Notes: generated by a model not told the origin, from the letters alone. A stretch of 64,000 nt of DNA from Immersiella caudata (GCA_030512335.1 JAULSU010000002.1:4960001-5024000), one strand, 5' to 3'; numbered from the stretch's first letter, positions 43,074 through 57,026 are shown. Program-made: numbers and translations.

Positions 43074-46000
43074 AGCTGCAAGATATCGACGAGCCGCGAG
43101 CAACAGTCGGTCTGGCTGCGGCCCCAAGTGTTTCTGCCGATGGGGGACTGCGAGTTGGGCGAGCAGAGAGTGAGGGTCTGATCCCTTCCCGCCGACCGTC
43201 TCCCCGGGGCTCTCCCCAGCAGCATGGCTTGCTCTTTTTCCCCGGCTGATGCGCGTCTTCGCCAGCTCCTGCAGCTCCAGTCACAGTCGACGATACGGGG
43301 GCGGTGGACGCACCAGCATGCAAGCCGAGAAAGAGTGGTGTGCCTGGTCGGAATCAGTATTCGCCCTACATGATCAACGACCTATCTTATTGCTACGCCA
43401 TTGGCTTTCTCGTAGGAAGAATGGAATTTGCCGCTACAATCGGGACCCGTCGTCTCGGGTCTGCCAGGTATTGCACATTCCCAACGGCCCAGATGTGTCT
43501 CGTGACGGCATCGGACGGGAATACAGGAAGAGGTGGAGGGTATGTGTCAAATGTCGGGTCGGCAACGAGACAAAAAGATCAACGACGTACCTAGGCGTGT
43601 TCTTTAAGTTGAAGAATCGATCGAGCGGTAAGCATTTGTCAGTCCGGCAGCCGAACCGCGTTGTCGTTGATGCGCTCCTAAGAGGAGACGGGAAGAAGAC
43701 TCAGATTTGGCGTTCCGGTGACTGGATGAGGGCTTTGTCGTCGGCGGTAGCGGTCGTGGTAGCGGTCGTGGTAGCGGCGAAACCCCTTCAAGACTTTCCC
43801 CGGTGCACCTTCTCCGAGAATGGTCAACACAGAGACGGCGTGCAAATTTGGGTGAGTGCAGGATCTCAGATGGGTAGCCGACTATATACCCGCGATGAAA
43901 AACGACGGCGTAGTGGCTTGAAGATGATCGCACAGAGCGTAGGATATGGGGGTTGTGCCCGATGTCTAGCAGACTGAAAGGTGGTACAAGGAAGGGGAAA
44001 GCTGTGCAGGCCTTGGGACAGGAATAAGACTGTTCAAGACTTCGCGGTGAATGAAGTGGGAAAGCGCCGGGCGAGGGACTGCTATGCCTTCTTAAAGTCG
44101 TTCGGGAAGCGCTCGGTTGCGCAGACTTTGAGACAAGGGCAATGGGACACATGGGGTGGAGAGACCTCGACGGTCCCCGGTCTTTTTTAATCTCGAAGAC
44201 AGGACTATGATGCTTTCCTTCAGACGGGCTGATGGGGATTAGATTGCGCTGGAAGTTACTGGCCGAAGGGGGCCCTCACGGGGTGACCCAGCTCTGTTTG
44301 TGGGCCAAAGCCGCCGGTCTGCCTACTCAGATCTGTGTCGAAAGGACCGCGCTGGGCAAGCAAGGCAAGGAGCCGATCGAGTTGCAGGAACAACGCTCCC
44401 TGTGTGTGTTGGGAGTAGTCGCAGCCAGACAAACCGGCCGGGCATTCGCCGCGGCCCCCAGGCCAGATCCTGACCAGTACCTGACCTCGACATGTTCCGA
44501 TGACCCCAAATACCGTGTTCGCCTCTTCCTGCGCCAGCAAAGCACCGTCTATTGCTGTTGTAATTACTGTTGTAGTCTCCTCCAGCCGTGACGTATCAGA
44601 CCCAAACAATGCCCCTGTACCTTTTGCCTCGCCCACACGAGCCCAGCCCCTGCGGACGGTCGTCGGCATCCAAGATGCTCACATCCTCCCTGCCAGGAAT
44701 CAGGGTGATCAGGCGCAACCGGGGCCGCTACCCTGCCGGCGTCGCCAGGATGGTCGACTTCCATGCATGAAATATGCATGTACCCTTACCGTCAAATGCT
44801 TCTACGATGCGCCACCTGCCTCTAGCGGCTGCCTTGATGAAATGGGCCAGAGATAGACCAGGCGCGGATAGCTGCATGCTCAGATGGCAGGTACTGGAGA
44901 TTCCCAACCAGTCTCCGTCGCAGACCCGATGTGCCCTGCCTGCAGGCTTAGAGCGGGCTATAAATTTGATGCTGCGGACCGACCTGCACCTGATCTCCAG
45001 TTGCTTGCGCGGACGGAGAGGGACGGAGTGGCGCGCCTTTCGGAGAGAGACGGAAAGGAAAGGAGGCGTCAACCGCCGACTTGCATCTGGGCCTGGAGGA
45101 GCTCAGGAGGAGGCGTCTTCATTGGGTGAAGGGAGCCGGTCTCGCTCTGCAGGCCACTACAGCCAAGCCAGCGTGTCGAAGCTGAATATACACCGCGGCG
45201 ATGCAGTGCGGCTTCCGGCTCTCGGCCCTATAGACCTGACGTGTTCGGCAACGGCCGAACAGAGCCATGCAGACACACAAGACCTCCTCAGCCTACTCCG
45301 TCTCACTTGGAGCGCGCCAGTCCCATTTGTCAAGCACGTGAGCGAGTGTGAGGACCGGTCGGTTGTGTCTCGATCGCAGCCTCGAGGTCTGGTCGAAGTT
45401 GATACCCCGGGTTCGATAAGGCGCTCCGCAGAGCAATGAGGCTGGGATCCATGGCGATACGCCCATTGCCGGGGTGGTGACGCCCACCATCAACACAACT
45501 TAACGGCGTGAGGGTTTGTCTAGACAACTACGGCGCCAGGGCTGGCGGCCAGAACCGCCCTCAGGACGACAGCAACCAGCCAGCCCACGGGAGGGAACAA
45601 AAAGACGGATCCATTCCGCTCCCTCAGTCGGCCAGCCTACCAGTGCGAATGCATCCCGCAGCCAATGGCATTGTCCGGTACCCGAACTTCTGCCATGTCC
45701 TGTCCCGGAGTTTCGAATAAGCCATCCCCCCGATGGAGTCGGGCAGCTGGTTAGAAGACAAGGGCAAAAACAGCACCCAAGAGCGCCCAGCCCAAAGCAG
45801 CAAGGCTTGGGAAATTCTCGTGTTCCTCAATGCACGCCTAATATTGGGACCATGTACACTAGACCGCCTGAAGGGGGTTGAATGGGCGGTTTGTTGGAAT
45901 GTCGTTTGTGCAGGTTCCCGTCGCCTTCGAATAGATGCGTCCGGCCAGCCACCAAGGCCACTAATCCGACGCTAGCTCCACCGGGCGAAGGGGCATCCCC

Positions 46001-47919
46001 CCATCGTGGAAAGGAGGCAGCTCGTCCTATTGTTTCAGATCAAAGGTTCTTTCGGCCGTTTCTCTCTGGAGCATGAGGCTTTGCGGGGGGAGTCTCAGAC
46101 GTGATTGGCTCTCCTTGCAAAGTATCTTCAGGACAAGCGGTACCTGGGGCACCGGCCATACGGGAGGCGGATCTGCACCAGCCAGGTCCTGCGGCAACAA
46201 AGTGACTTAGTGCTGTAGCTGTCACGGGGACCGGAAGACGCCCTCGTTTGCTTGGTGCCATTCCCATCCCAAAGTCCGCCAGAGACCGCGATGTCCCTGC
46301 TTGTCCCACAGCCGAGTCGACCTGGGGGAGATGAAGGAGATCGGAAGGGGTGCGAGAGAGATGGTCTGGCCGGCCAAAGGGAGTTCTGGCTGTAGAAGAT
46401 TGGCAGTTGACTGGGCGACTAAAGCCAACGGCTGATGGGGCATCGGATCGGGCCGCCGCTGCCTATTTCCCTTCAGTCACGCAAGCTCGTCGTAACAGTG
46501 AGCACATAGCAATACGCGAGTTCCAGATCCACTGGGATGATCCGATGATCCACCTGCGACGGAGGCATCGCGCACTCGCCATGCTGGCTGCTGATTGCTG
46601 GCCGGCGAGCGCGGGCGCGGGCTGGGATCTGCTGCCACGCTGCGGGACGCCCCCAGATGGATGGCAAACAAACGACGGGTAACCGGCTGCCGCACCAGCT
46701 GAGAGGAGACGACCGGAACACAAAGCAGCGCCGCGGCGGCGTCGCGGCTTGCACTGCGCGCCTCTCATTCATGCTCCCACAGTTTCTGCTAGGAGATCTC
46801 CAGATCTTGTGCCATGTGACACATCATCTCATCCCCAGCTTTGACGAAACCAAGGGTCCTTCTGGGGTGACGATGGCGGCGAACCATGAGGCCGTCCGGG
46901 GCCGGTGAGGTTTTGTTTCACCCTTCAGCAGTCTGTCAAGATGAGCAGTGCATGAACCCATCCTTGCTGGAGCGTTCCGTCCAGTGTCGCCTAATCCGGA
47001 CCTGCTGCCGATCGGAGGAAGCACCACATACCTGGTGAGCGAGGCCACGCGAGCTCGCAAGCCACTGGGGGACACTTGCCCTCGAAAGCACAGCAGCAGC
47101 CGAAGCGGTGCTCCCACCCTGAACGAGACCGTCATTGGGTGCGGTCGGCGCTGTGCGGGGTTTCCAGGCGCGGCAATGGTCTGAGGTGGCTGGCCTTTCC
47201 AGAGTTTCGTCGAACTTTGAGGACGCCTCGGATGGCGTCTGCTCAGCGAGGCAGGTAGGTAGGTAGTTGGAACAGCGTTGCGTCGAGCGAGCCGTCGGCC
47301 GTGAACAAAACGGGGCCCGACGTTTGGGGCCCGACGACGGGCGGTCGGAGCGGATCTGAACGTCGTTTTTGCGTGCTGCTTGCCTGGGGCAACATCGAAG
47401 GGACGCGGTCCGTGGCAAGGATCCGGCAACTGCTCTGAGAGGCCGAACGGAACGACGAGATGGACGCCCAAGGGAATCGCTTGCGCGGGTGATCGCCCAA
47501 AACGTCCAATCCGCAGCCGCTAAATCTCGCCATTACACTCGTGAAGGCGGGGGCCCTCTGCGCCAAGCGCTCTTTCCAGTGCGGCGTCTTCCAAGCAAAC
47601 CGCCCCACCAATCGCCCTAACGTAGGAACAATCTGGTTGACCTCTCGCCAAACCTCCTCCCGAATCCCCCACACGAGCCACACATTAACTCGACGGCGCC
47701 GCTGCTCGCAGCCTTCTACGAAGCGTAAGACGCTCTGTCTCGTCGCGAGGCCGGCCGGACAAGGCAGAGAGAGGCCCTCCAACGTGCACAAACGGGCCAA
47801 TCATGTGAGATGATCTGTGTAGGTAGTTTTCTAGTCACTTCATAAGCTGCACCTTCCGGTTTGGCATCCACCTCATCGTGACTTCCCGAAGGGCGATATT
47901 GCCTGAGCCCCTCCATCTA

Positions 47920-47937
47920 CCCCCCCCCCCCCCCCCC
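47920..47937. repeat. C18 homopolymer
   Basis: This is the longest of the C runs in the window, in non-coding DNA. Confidence 0.9.
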
Positions 47938-50900
47938 GCACAGTCCCTCTCTCCCTTCCGGTCTGGCTCCAGACCCAAGCTGGAGCTGGAGCTGGCGGGG
48001 AGTTGGCGGGAGCTGGACCTCGGAGGCACCAGATCCTGTGCCCCATCTTGCTCGGGCAACAACATACACCACCGCTTCGATGGCGTGACACCAAAGTAGA
48101 GCAGCCACCCATACATTCATCTGTTCATCCATCGTCCATCCTGACCGCCAGCATGTATGGGACCCCGAACGGCCAATCAAGAACGCCGAGACCAGCGGCG
48201 CCTTTCCACTCACTGAAGGATGAGTCCTCCAAGCTCGATCACGATCGAAGGCTCGCCGGTCCACGTCAGAGTCTGGTCGGACCACTGACTGTCCCGCTGG
48301 AGGCGATTGGTGGGATGGTGGTGCAGCAGAGGCTGCTTGCCAGAGGGTGTGAAGAACACTTCAATATGCGCCGGGGTTCGGTGCAGACCATGATGCGGGC
48401 TGCATGCAGCTGGACAGAGACAGATTCAATGGTCCAGTAGAGCGGCTCGCGTCTCCAGCGAGGTCGTGTGGCGCCCACGGGCGGTTTGTGGTGGACCATC
48501 GCCGGCCTCCGCAGCAAGACAGCCTTATCGACGACTGTCCCACATTGCCCTGGAGCACCAACCATACAAGCAACGGGACAGAGAGCCGACAGTGCCTCAT
48601 CGTTGCAGCAAGAGAATGTCACTCACAAGCTCTTGACAGTTAGGCACGCAAACATGAAGACGGCCCCAGCCACATTGAGCATCGATGGGTGACGCACTGC
48701 GGCCGAACTACGACGAGCTTCCCGTTTTGTTGAGCTCTGGACCTGCTGAAGAGACTGAGCTCATCTGCACATGCCTGCCTGTCGTCCGCGAAGGTGGTCT
48801 CCGGCCTGTAGGTCTTCCGATCGAGGACCCTTGAATGCCCGCTAGGGATCTGCGGTCGTCCCCAAGAGATCTCGGCAGCAAATCACGACCGCGCAACAAA
48901 GGAACGCACAGTACGCCCAGGTACTTGTCTAGCTCGCCGGGTACCAAAGCTATTCTCCTTTGGCACGCCTGCTATCTCTTTCTTTTTGCCGCGGGTTGGG
49001 ATTCACTGCGCGACCTCGAACGTCTGTAAGAGCTCAGCTAGAGCTATATCCGGCATGCTCGTCGCCATCGTTAGAGACATAGCTTCCGGTTCATAGCCAA
49101 TTCTCAACAACCGGCTTGAGCCAGGCAAACCTCTGACATGCACAATACTAGAAATGGGAATCTTTACATGATATGACTTTCTAGGTCCTTGCGTCGTTTG
49201 GAGTTTTCCAGCTGCCGTGGGCGCAACTCGACGCTCCGGATCAAGCCGCCAGGGCAGACATGTTATGGCCGTCATGACGTCGGATTTTCGCGCGTGCCAG
49301 TCCTGTTCGGCTGCCCACCTACGGTATACTGGGGCTCTGGTTTCATCGTCGCACAGTTTTCGGCGTAGCTCCCGTCTGGAGAAGAGGCCGGGGAATTCCA
49401 GCGTCCTCGACTTCCGACTCGCTCACCACTTGGGCTTGGGGAGGGCTGCCCTGAGAAACATCGCCCAAGCTACCGTCTCCGATGATCACAGACCCTCGGC
49501 AGCATCGGTTGCAACGAAGTCGAAGTCGGTGAAGCCTAACCTGTCAACAACCTCTCCGCGCCGCTTGGCCATCTCCCTCTCCTTTTGCAAGCCGCCGGTT
49601 CGGTATCGTCGTTGGGCCGTCATTCCGTAGCGGCTGTTATCTCACGTTGACAGAGTGTGGCAGCCCAAGCGCATCCTCATGCTGTTCACGGTGTCACAGA
49701 GCCGCGGCAAGCTTCCCTCCACAGCAAAGACTCGCCAACCAGCGCTCTGCTTGCGAGTTTCGACGCCAATGGCACGCTTCCCTCCCGCAACTTCGCTGGC
49801 CAGACCTTGGTTAGCTTCCCTATCTCGGCCTCTCCGTGATGGCTAGACCTGAGGGGACCATGGAAGCCAGCTGGGAAGGCCTTGCTGCCCTGATCCTGCT
49901 GAGTGGTACCCCGGCGATGAGACGCTGCTGCAAGAGACTGTCTCGCAATCTGGGGTCAGCCCCCCCGGGAACATAACTTCGGTTAGACCCTGAAGGGAAC
50001 AACGCGCCAATCATGCTTACGCCATCGCCGAGTTACACAATGAACCTGTTTTAGATAGGCTAAGAGGTGTCCCCTAGCTTGCAGAAGGCAGGCACCCTTC
50101 GGAGGAGCCTGGTGTTGACGTGCTTTCGACCGTCACAGCAGCACGACCGACAGACACCCACGACGACCGCCGCACAAATCCCCATGCTCGACCAGCCAAC
50201 CACGTCCTCCAGAGCGAGACGAGTTGATAATCGTTATCCGCCCCAGGCGCCGCAGCAGCTGCGAGCTGTCCGCCAACTCACCCGTGAGCATGCGTCGTGG
50301 GTTGACTTGGAGGGATCGCCGACAGCAAAAGGGCCCCGCATGGAGCAGCGACAGAGCAAACCGGCCCACCACGTGTCCAGGCCTGTCTGTGGCTTGCTCG
50401 GTTTTGGTGAAGATGGCTTGTTTCTGTGGAAACCAGTCTCCCGGGAGTGGTCACTGCATGGATACGGATTGCTACATCTCGCGACAGGACGGTTCGTGGC
50501 TGGTTTCGGCCATGTGCCGGGAATCGCTCGACGTTGAACGCTTCTGTGGCCGTCTAGGTGACATAGGGGTGAGGTTTAGCTCCGACAGACGGTTGCGCAA
50601 CCTTACCCACCTCTGCCTGCTCCTATCTAGGGTTATTGTCCAACCTGGCTTACCGGATTTGCTCGCTAACGGATTCCGAATATGGGTTGGCAGGCTGTTT
50701 TCCAGGCGGTTCTGTCGGCTTTCGACTTCCACGACATCTAGGGGTCACCTGGCCCCGCCGATAAGTGCCTCGTCCGAAGGCTGTAATCGATCTCATATCG
50801 CCGCCTCCCTCAGCTCCAATTTTATGCCGTGTTCACGATGTTCGCCGTTCCCGAGTTGTTCGATCGATCCAATGTTTGGCGGCAACGCAGGCGATCGAAC

Positions 50901-50944
50901 GAATGGGGCTCGGGGCGGACGAGCGGCTTCATCTGTGAGCCACC

Positions 50945-50981
<37 letters not shown>

Positions 50982-50982
50982 G
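50945..50982. repeat. (TGT)n microsatellite, about 12.7 copies
   Basis: It is a perfect trinucleotide repeat in non-coding DNA and the longest microsatellite seen in the window. Confidence 0.95.
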
Positions 50983-53410
50983 CTCTCCTACCCTCCCTGA
51001 GGGGGGCGGAGAATATTCAAGCCAAGCATTGATGGGCAATGCCATCGCAGTCCCTCGTCGCGGTTGCGTCGAAACGAGGTTTGCATCACTTGTCATACAA
51101 GCATGTCATTGCAAGCAGCGTCTCGGCCCGTCAACCAAGCACCCCCCCTCCCCCCCCCCAAAGGGGGCCAGCCAGACCGGACGCAAGTGGTGTTTCTCTT
51201 TCCACCTGGCCCCGCTAGCGCCGTGGCACAGAGTCGTGTTGACCGACCCGTTGTTGACATCCCAGCGGCATGTTGCTTGTCTCATACGAACACTCTGGTC
51301 TGCTGTCAGGGAACGGTTGGTCTCACTAAAGACAAACCAGGGGGCGACACAGGACCTGGGGCCGGCCGCCACGGTGCCCCGGACAGCTTGACGCGCCCAG
51401 GTCTCTCCAGAAGGCTCTAAGCGGTTCCTCCCTCATCATATCGCGTGGCTATGGTCGGACAAAGATGCACAAAACGTCTCCATCTTGCCGCCATCAGGGC
51501 GGGGCGTTCACAGTCGATCGCCACTCTTCTTTGGCGACCATCGGGGTTGATAGAGAGAGAGCCCCGGTGGCCGGATGTTGGAGCGCCGGCGTCGCAATTT
51601 AGTGGCGCGCGAGAATCACAACAGCTAACTAGCGGCCAAGAAGCCCCCCCTATGCAAGTCCGCCCTGCCACGCAGATTCTGCATCGCAGCCAGGCAGCGA
51701 GGCGGACAAGGCGAACAAGGAGCAAGAGGTCCTGGGACACGAGAAGCCCCATCCAGAGGAGCGGAGCCGGGCGTTCTCAACACCAAACAGCATCTGCGCC
51801 GAAAAGACGCATCAGCTCATTCCAGGAGCATCGGTTGAGGTCAGCAGACTCAACAACAAATGACCAGGCCAGCGGGACACCCGATTCGCCTCGGAGTTTT
51901 CCGATGCTCTATCCTGTTGGCTAAGAATAGCAGCGAAATCGGATAAGCTGGCAAGCTTCTCGTCGATCGGCCGTGCATACGACAAAGGCATTTTGGGGGT
52001 TCCGACGGCGGCCCCAATAACAACAACACAAAGCGGACAACACGAGGGCAGAAGGGGGTGACGGCCGACAGTGAAGGACGCGCGCAGCCGGGGCAAAGCA
52101 AATAAGCGCATCCATTGTGTCCCCGAGGCGGCGCGTCGGTGGATTTTGCTGACGCCATCGGATCTGGGACAGCGGTTCGGTTGATGGGCAAGCGGCTCCA
52201 GGATCAGGGTTTGGTGAAGTAGTGTGGATGGCGGTTCGGGAGCATAGCACTGACCAAGGCGTCATGACAGGAGAACAAGGGGGACGAAGAACAAGGCCGC
52301 GGCATGGTTCACGTAGCGGTTGTGCGCCATAGCGGACAGCTGCCTTCCATGGGGACAGGCTTCCACACTGGAATAACAGATAGATGGGATGAGATGGAAC
52401 ACGACGTGCAGAACCGTCCTGCTTGCCCGTCGGCCAAATCGCCCGGCCAGCTGCCCCTGTGCCGGGCCCTCCAGTTTCTGCAAGTCATCGCGGAAGCCAT
52501 GAGGGGCCGACGCATTCGTGCAGAATCAGGGAAGGCATGGCCAGCGCGATGGGCGATCGAATGAAGCGCCGCTCGATCCCGTGCCCGGCTCAAGTTTCGG
52601 GCAACTAAAAGTCCTTTCTCCTGAGGGATCGAACTCCTTGGGGGGTGTGTTGTTTTTTCCCTTTTTTTGTGCTGCTTGTGCGAGGGGTGAAGTCAGGGTT
52701 CTGAGATGATGAGATGGAGTGGAAAGCGGGTTCCAGACCGGATCCACTCTGATAAACCTGGCGGCGATCCCCCAAGCCAGTGCGGAGTCGGATCATGCTG
52801 TCTCGATGGATGTGATCTTTCCAAAGGAAGAGGCGCAGAAAATTGCTGAGACGATTCTGGTGACTCTTTAGTATACTTTACAATTAATTTTCAGTCTCCT
52901 GATCATCTATCGATGCAGTGACGACATCTTTCGAGCTCTAATACGTAGCCTCAGGTTTGAGGTTAACACTGGGTCAAACAGTGTGTAGATCAGCGTGGTG
53001 CCTCATCGCGCGGTGCCGATTGCAAGGCTGGTCGCGCCAAGCCAGTCAGTCAACCGCTTTGCTTTTCAGGTGGGTCCTCTCGTGCGGATCACTCGGCCGG
53101 GGCGTGACGACCGATGACTCCAGCGGCTGTGACGTGTGGTTGGCAGGTTCGCATCGAAAAGAGGCAGCAGTGTTTTTTTAGTCAACATTTTGTTGCGAGC
53201 TAGTGTTGACTGAGGTGCTACAATCTTGAGGATCTCCGGGTTGTATTCTTTTTCTTTCTTTTACCTCTGTGGGTTGGTTCTTGTGTTTTCTTGGTCAAGG
53301 TATCGCACTGCACCGAAAGTCAGGTCGGGTGCATTCCGTTGGTTTCACAATCCAACAAAAACCAAAGTAAGTACCTTGCCTTTCTTGCCGGCTTGCCCTG
53401 CCATACCGTA

Positions 53411-53426
53411 CCCCCCCCCCCCCCCC
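53411..53426. repeat. C16 homopolymer
   Basis: It lies about 150 bases before the start of the leucine-rich protein gene, likely in its leader or promoter. Confidence 0.9.
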
Positions 53427-53575
53427 GAGATCGCCGGGAGGGCAGAAACGAAGAAACAATAGGGCAAACTTGACATGGGATCCAGACCGCCACTGACGTC
53501 TCGATAGGTACATACCTTACTCTGCACTCTCCCGCCTGGAACTAAACTTCTCCTGAGGTCGCCAGAGCGAGTGTG

Positions 53576-55405
53576 ATGCCGAAGAAAAAATACCACCAGG
53601 CCAGATACTCCAAACCGCAATCCACCGCGCCAGCGTCGCTCAGCATCAGCGGCGGTGGGGCTGCTGCGGGTGGCGGCAGCAGCAGTTTGAGAGGGAGTAG
53701 GAGGAACAGCCAGCACCAGCATGGTACGTTTGTTTCGTGTCGTTTCGTTTCGTTCGTTCGAGTTTGAGTTGAGGTTCGTTGAGGGGAGGGGAGGGAGGTG
53801 GAGTTTTTTTTGCCACCCCGCTGGCTTCCTGCGGGAGGCCGTGGTGTGTTGTGCTGTGTAGTGTTGTGCGTGGCACTGGGTGTTGTGGAGCGTTGGGGTG
53901 GGAAAGTGGCCCGCTCCCCGCCCCCTTTTTTACTTTCTTGATTTGGCTCTTGCTATTGGGTTCTTTTGGTGTGGCGTGTTTGAGGATGGGGACAATGTTT
54001 AGAGTAGACATAGGAATGATTGAGTATGGGCTGACGGTTGGGCTTTCTAGACGATACAGGTCGCGGGGTCAACGAGCTGCTCGCAGATTTGCGCCGCACT
54101 GGACAGAGTGGAGGCGGCCAACGGTCCGTAGAGATCCCCCCGACGCTTCCTCCCGTGCTCCGAAATATCCTGCAGCTCCCTGAACTGCCGGCTTTGCGAC
54201 CGCGACGGCCAGATCGTCGTCGGACGTTTGCTGGTCCACCAGCGCCGCGGAGCTGGTTGTCTGGCGCCGATCGTGCTGCCGAGCTCAGGAAGCTCCAGCA
54301 GTATGGTAGACCGGGAGACCGCGACCACCGCCCGCTGCCGGGGATGTATCGACCTGCCGAGGGAAGCTTGATCGATGTAGTATTGAGGAGGGTTGCATTC
54401 GACTGGGAGTTTCAGAGTGAATACTGTCGGCATTATCTCTATGACTTACCGAAGCACCTGAGAGAGGCACTGGTAACGTACCTGGGCGTGTGGAACCCAG
54501 ATGGAGTATCGATTGAAGACATGAATGCCATTCTCCTGCCTCCGCCTCCTGAGGAAGAAGACGACGAATATGAAAACGGACGGTTGAGTCCCAGCTCGGC
54601 GAACGAGTACTTCACCCATCTAGATCTTACGGGGTCGTTGGGAAGGTCTCTGAAGCTGAAAGAGCTGGGTCGGTTTTTGTTCCCGTCTCGACTACAACAA
54701 TCCACAAACGTGGACACGCGAGAGTCATGGGATGCCCCTGAGGATATCTCTGCCACAATGCTGAGGCTGCTCCTGCCGAACCTGACGCACTTGTCATTGG
54801 GGATTCGGCCGGAATGTGCGCAGGCAGTGTCATGGCGGCAACTTCTTGGATTTGTAGCGCACTGCCCGACGCTCACTCATCTGAGCCTGGCCTTCTGGCC
54901 AGAGCCCTCTCTGACTCCAAACGCAAAGATCGCTTCTTTTGTAACGTCCCAAGGCCGGACTGTACCTTATTCCGGCACGGGGCCGTATAGCCGTATGCTT
55001 CACACTCTTTAATCACCTCTTCCGGTGTCAGAGCCTCATTGCTAACAATTCCTAGACTCACTCGACAACGACTGGTCCGAGGCCATCGTCGTGCTGCGCC
55101 GTTTGAGTAAAACACTATACGGGTTAGAGTATCTCGACTTGACGGGATGTGGTGACTGGTACTCAACCCTCTGGTCCACCGTCGGCCATGAGACGATCGA
55201 TTGGGTAGGCGACTGGGGCAAGATCTCGACGTTACTGCTCTATCCGGGGTATCGGCTCGGGGAGGATGCTGGACCGGCGGAAAAGGCCAAGTATTGGGAG
55301 ACTGCGCAGAACGCAGAGCGAGTCGAGAGACACATTGCTTCAAAGAGGGCGGGGCGGGGGAGGTTCATCACGGTGGAGACGGCGAAGCGATCCGAGTTTG
55401 AATGA
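53576..55405 (+). CDS. Conserved leucine-rich-repeat-like protein, function unknown
   Basis: Exons 53576-53723, 54051-54992 and 55056-55405 give 479 residues. The N terminus is basic and low-complexity (MPKKKYHQARYSKP, then Gly/Ser runs). After it come VNELLADLRR and a Pro/Arg-rich LPALRPRRPDRRRTF stretch. A region of about 100 residues around YCRHYLYDLPKHLREALVTYLGVW recalls F-box-like helices. Leucine-rich strands follow: LPNLTHLSLGI, CPTLTHLSLAFW and LYGLEYLDLTGC. The repeats fit an LRR-type scaffold, perhaps a ubiquitin-ligase adaptor, but that is inference. Intron 1 is long (327 bp) and can end at either of two acceptors nine bases apart (54050 or 54059), both in frame. The frame upstream of 53576 opens only at a GTG. 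Confidence 0.8.
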
Positions 55406-57026
55406 GTTGAACGGAGCTGGTTCAGCATACTCCTCCTTCTCCGGCGCCGTCTCTCCGGGGCTATTCAAGGAAGCTGCGTCAATGACACGGCGCTTTGAGC
55501 GCTGCGAGGTACTTTCTGGCATGAGACCCCCGCGAGCAGCATTTTGACTCGACTCTTGGCGACGATGCCGTCATCGTGACGGGACCATTTTGAATGGCCT
55601 CGATGAGCAACCCCCCTTCATCTAATGTTGCTCGAGGAGGGCTGACGCCGACGATGCCTGGAGAGTGACCAGCATCGCACGAGTGGAATGGTGGACACAG
55701 CGGTAGCGGCAGCGGCAGCGAGCCATGCGACGTCTAGGGCGGGGTTAAGACTATGGTGAAGCAAAGGGCAGAAGTGCTGGTTGGCGCTTGGCCATGTGGT
55801 GATGGACTTTCGAGCTGTTGTTGTCCAGCAGTCTAGTGTCATGTTCGAACTGAACATCGAACATTCGAGACCGAACTATCAGGCCATCTCATGTTGGTCT
55901 TCAGCTGCGACGATCTCAACGTTGATGCCCAAATATCTCACAATCGTGACCCCCAAGGAGATTGTCTGACGGTGAATTCGCTTTCGTGTGGGCTTTGGAG
56001 GGACACAATAACTTCAAAAATCACAAAGCACCTTGATAATCCCCGATGACGATGAGGTTGACAGCTGCCATCGCTCCGAGACATCAGGCGCCTGGATTGG
56101 TGGCTCTGACCTGTTGTTTTTAAGCTTGCGTTTCACGTTTCAGGGCCCCAACACCGCCGTCCAATCATGCTTGCCGCCGCACCCCGCCACAGCGCCTCTG
56201 CCCCTGAGCCAGCCAGCCGCACCTGCCTGTTCCTGAACCAGGTCACCGCTTTCGACGCCCCGGCTGTTTTCGTCAACCCCCTTTTGCGATTCCGGGAACG
56301 CCAAAAGAAGGCGGGAAGGGATCAAAGCATGCTAAAAAGGCGCACACTCTCAAGGCGCGGCACGGCCATTGGCCCTCGCCTCCGCGATGCAGGTGGAGCA
56401 CACGCACGGCGATCCTCGCCAAGTCAGCGCTGCGCAGCAGTGAACTGGGATGCTCGCTGATCAGCCAGGAACAGAATTGGAACCCCAACCGGGGTGAATT
56501 CTCGGCATCTCTTCTTTTTAAAGGTCTGGCCATCCTCCGGCGTCATCAAGGTCCTCCGAAAGTCCGCCAAGCTCGGCATCTCGACTTCAGCCTGTGGACG
56601 ATTCCTTGTTTCCTTCCTGTTGTCCAACACCACGCTCACTTCTCACTGCTTCGACCAGCAGTCACAGTCGTTTTTGTTCTCCGTATCATCCCATCGTTCA
56701 GACCTTTTGCTTCCACTCTCGTTGCTCGACGCACGGAAAGAAAATTGCTTCGGCCATTTGTACTTGAACTTTCGCTTTCGCTTTTTTCTGGCAACTTTGC
56801 CCCTCTCTCGAGCACTAGTTTTGCCTCTCTTTCATCACCACAGAGCTTCTTCGAGTCAGTGCAGCTCGGCCTCAGCCCTTGAGCAAGACTCAGCTTCACC
56901 TCCGAGCTTCATTCATTTATTGCTCCTCTTCACTCGCTGTGCGAAGGCCGAATTTGACATTCGGGCATCTTGAAGACCGTCAGCTCTTCGGAGGACATCC
57001 ATACCAGCTACTCTATCTTGGCCAAT
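55406..57026. other. Intergenic region before the GH76 gene
   Basis: It contains the 3' UTR of the leucine-rich protein gene and the promoter and leader of the GH76 gene. From about 56.6 kb the + strand is C/T-rich, typical of a fungal leader. No gene is supported. Confidence 0.45.

Larger units (their letters stand above)
40809..53575. other. Gene-poor region of about 12.8 kb upstream of vib-1
   Basis: No supportable gene is found on either strand. Frames of up to 258 codons (50224-51000 +, 43249-43977 +) lack motifs and natural composition; one simply reads through a TGT microsatellite as poly-Leu. The region is dotted with simple repeats (GCTC, GGCT, TGT, C18, C16). The part next to 40.8 kb should hold the vib-1 leader and promoter; the far end holds the leader of the leucine-rich protein gene. 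Unknown non-coding RNAs or old repeats are possible and would not be visible by eye. Confidence 0.5.

Noticed and set aside
50224..51000. 258-codon open frame ending in poly-Leu
   Set aside because: The Leu run is the TGT microsatellite read in frame; no other signal supports it.
5917..53575. CRISPR array, phage or bacterial mobile elements in the gene-poor tracts
   Set aside because: The window is eukaryotic and no regularly spaced repeats or integrase-like genes were seen.
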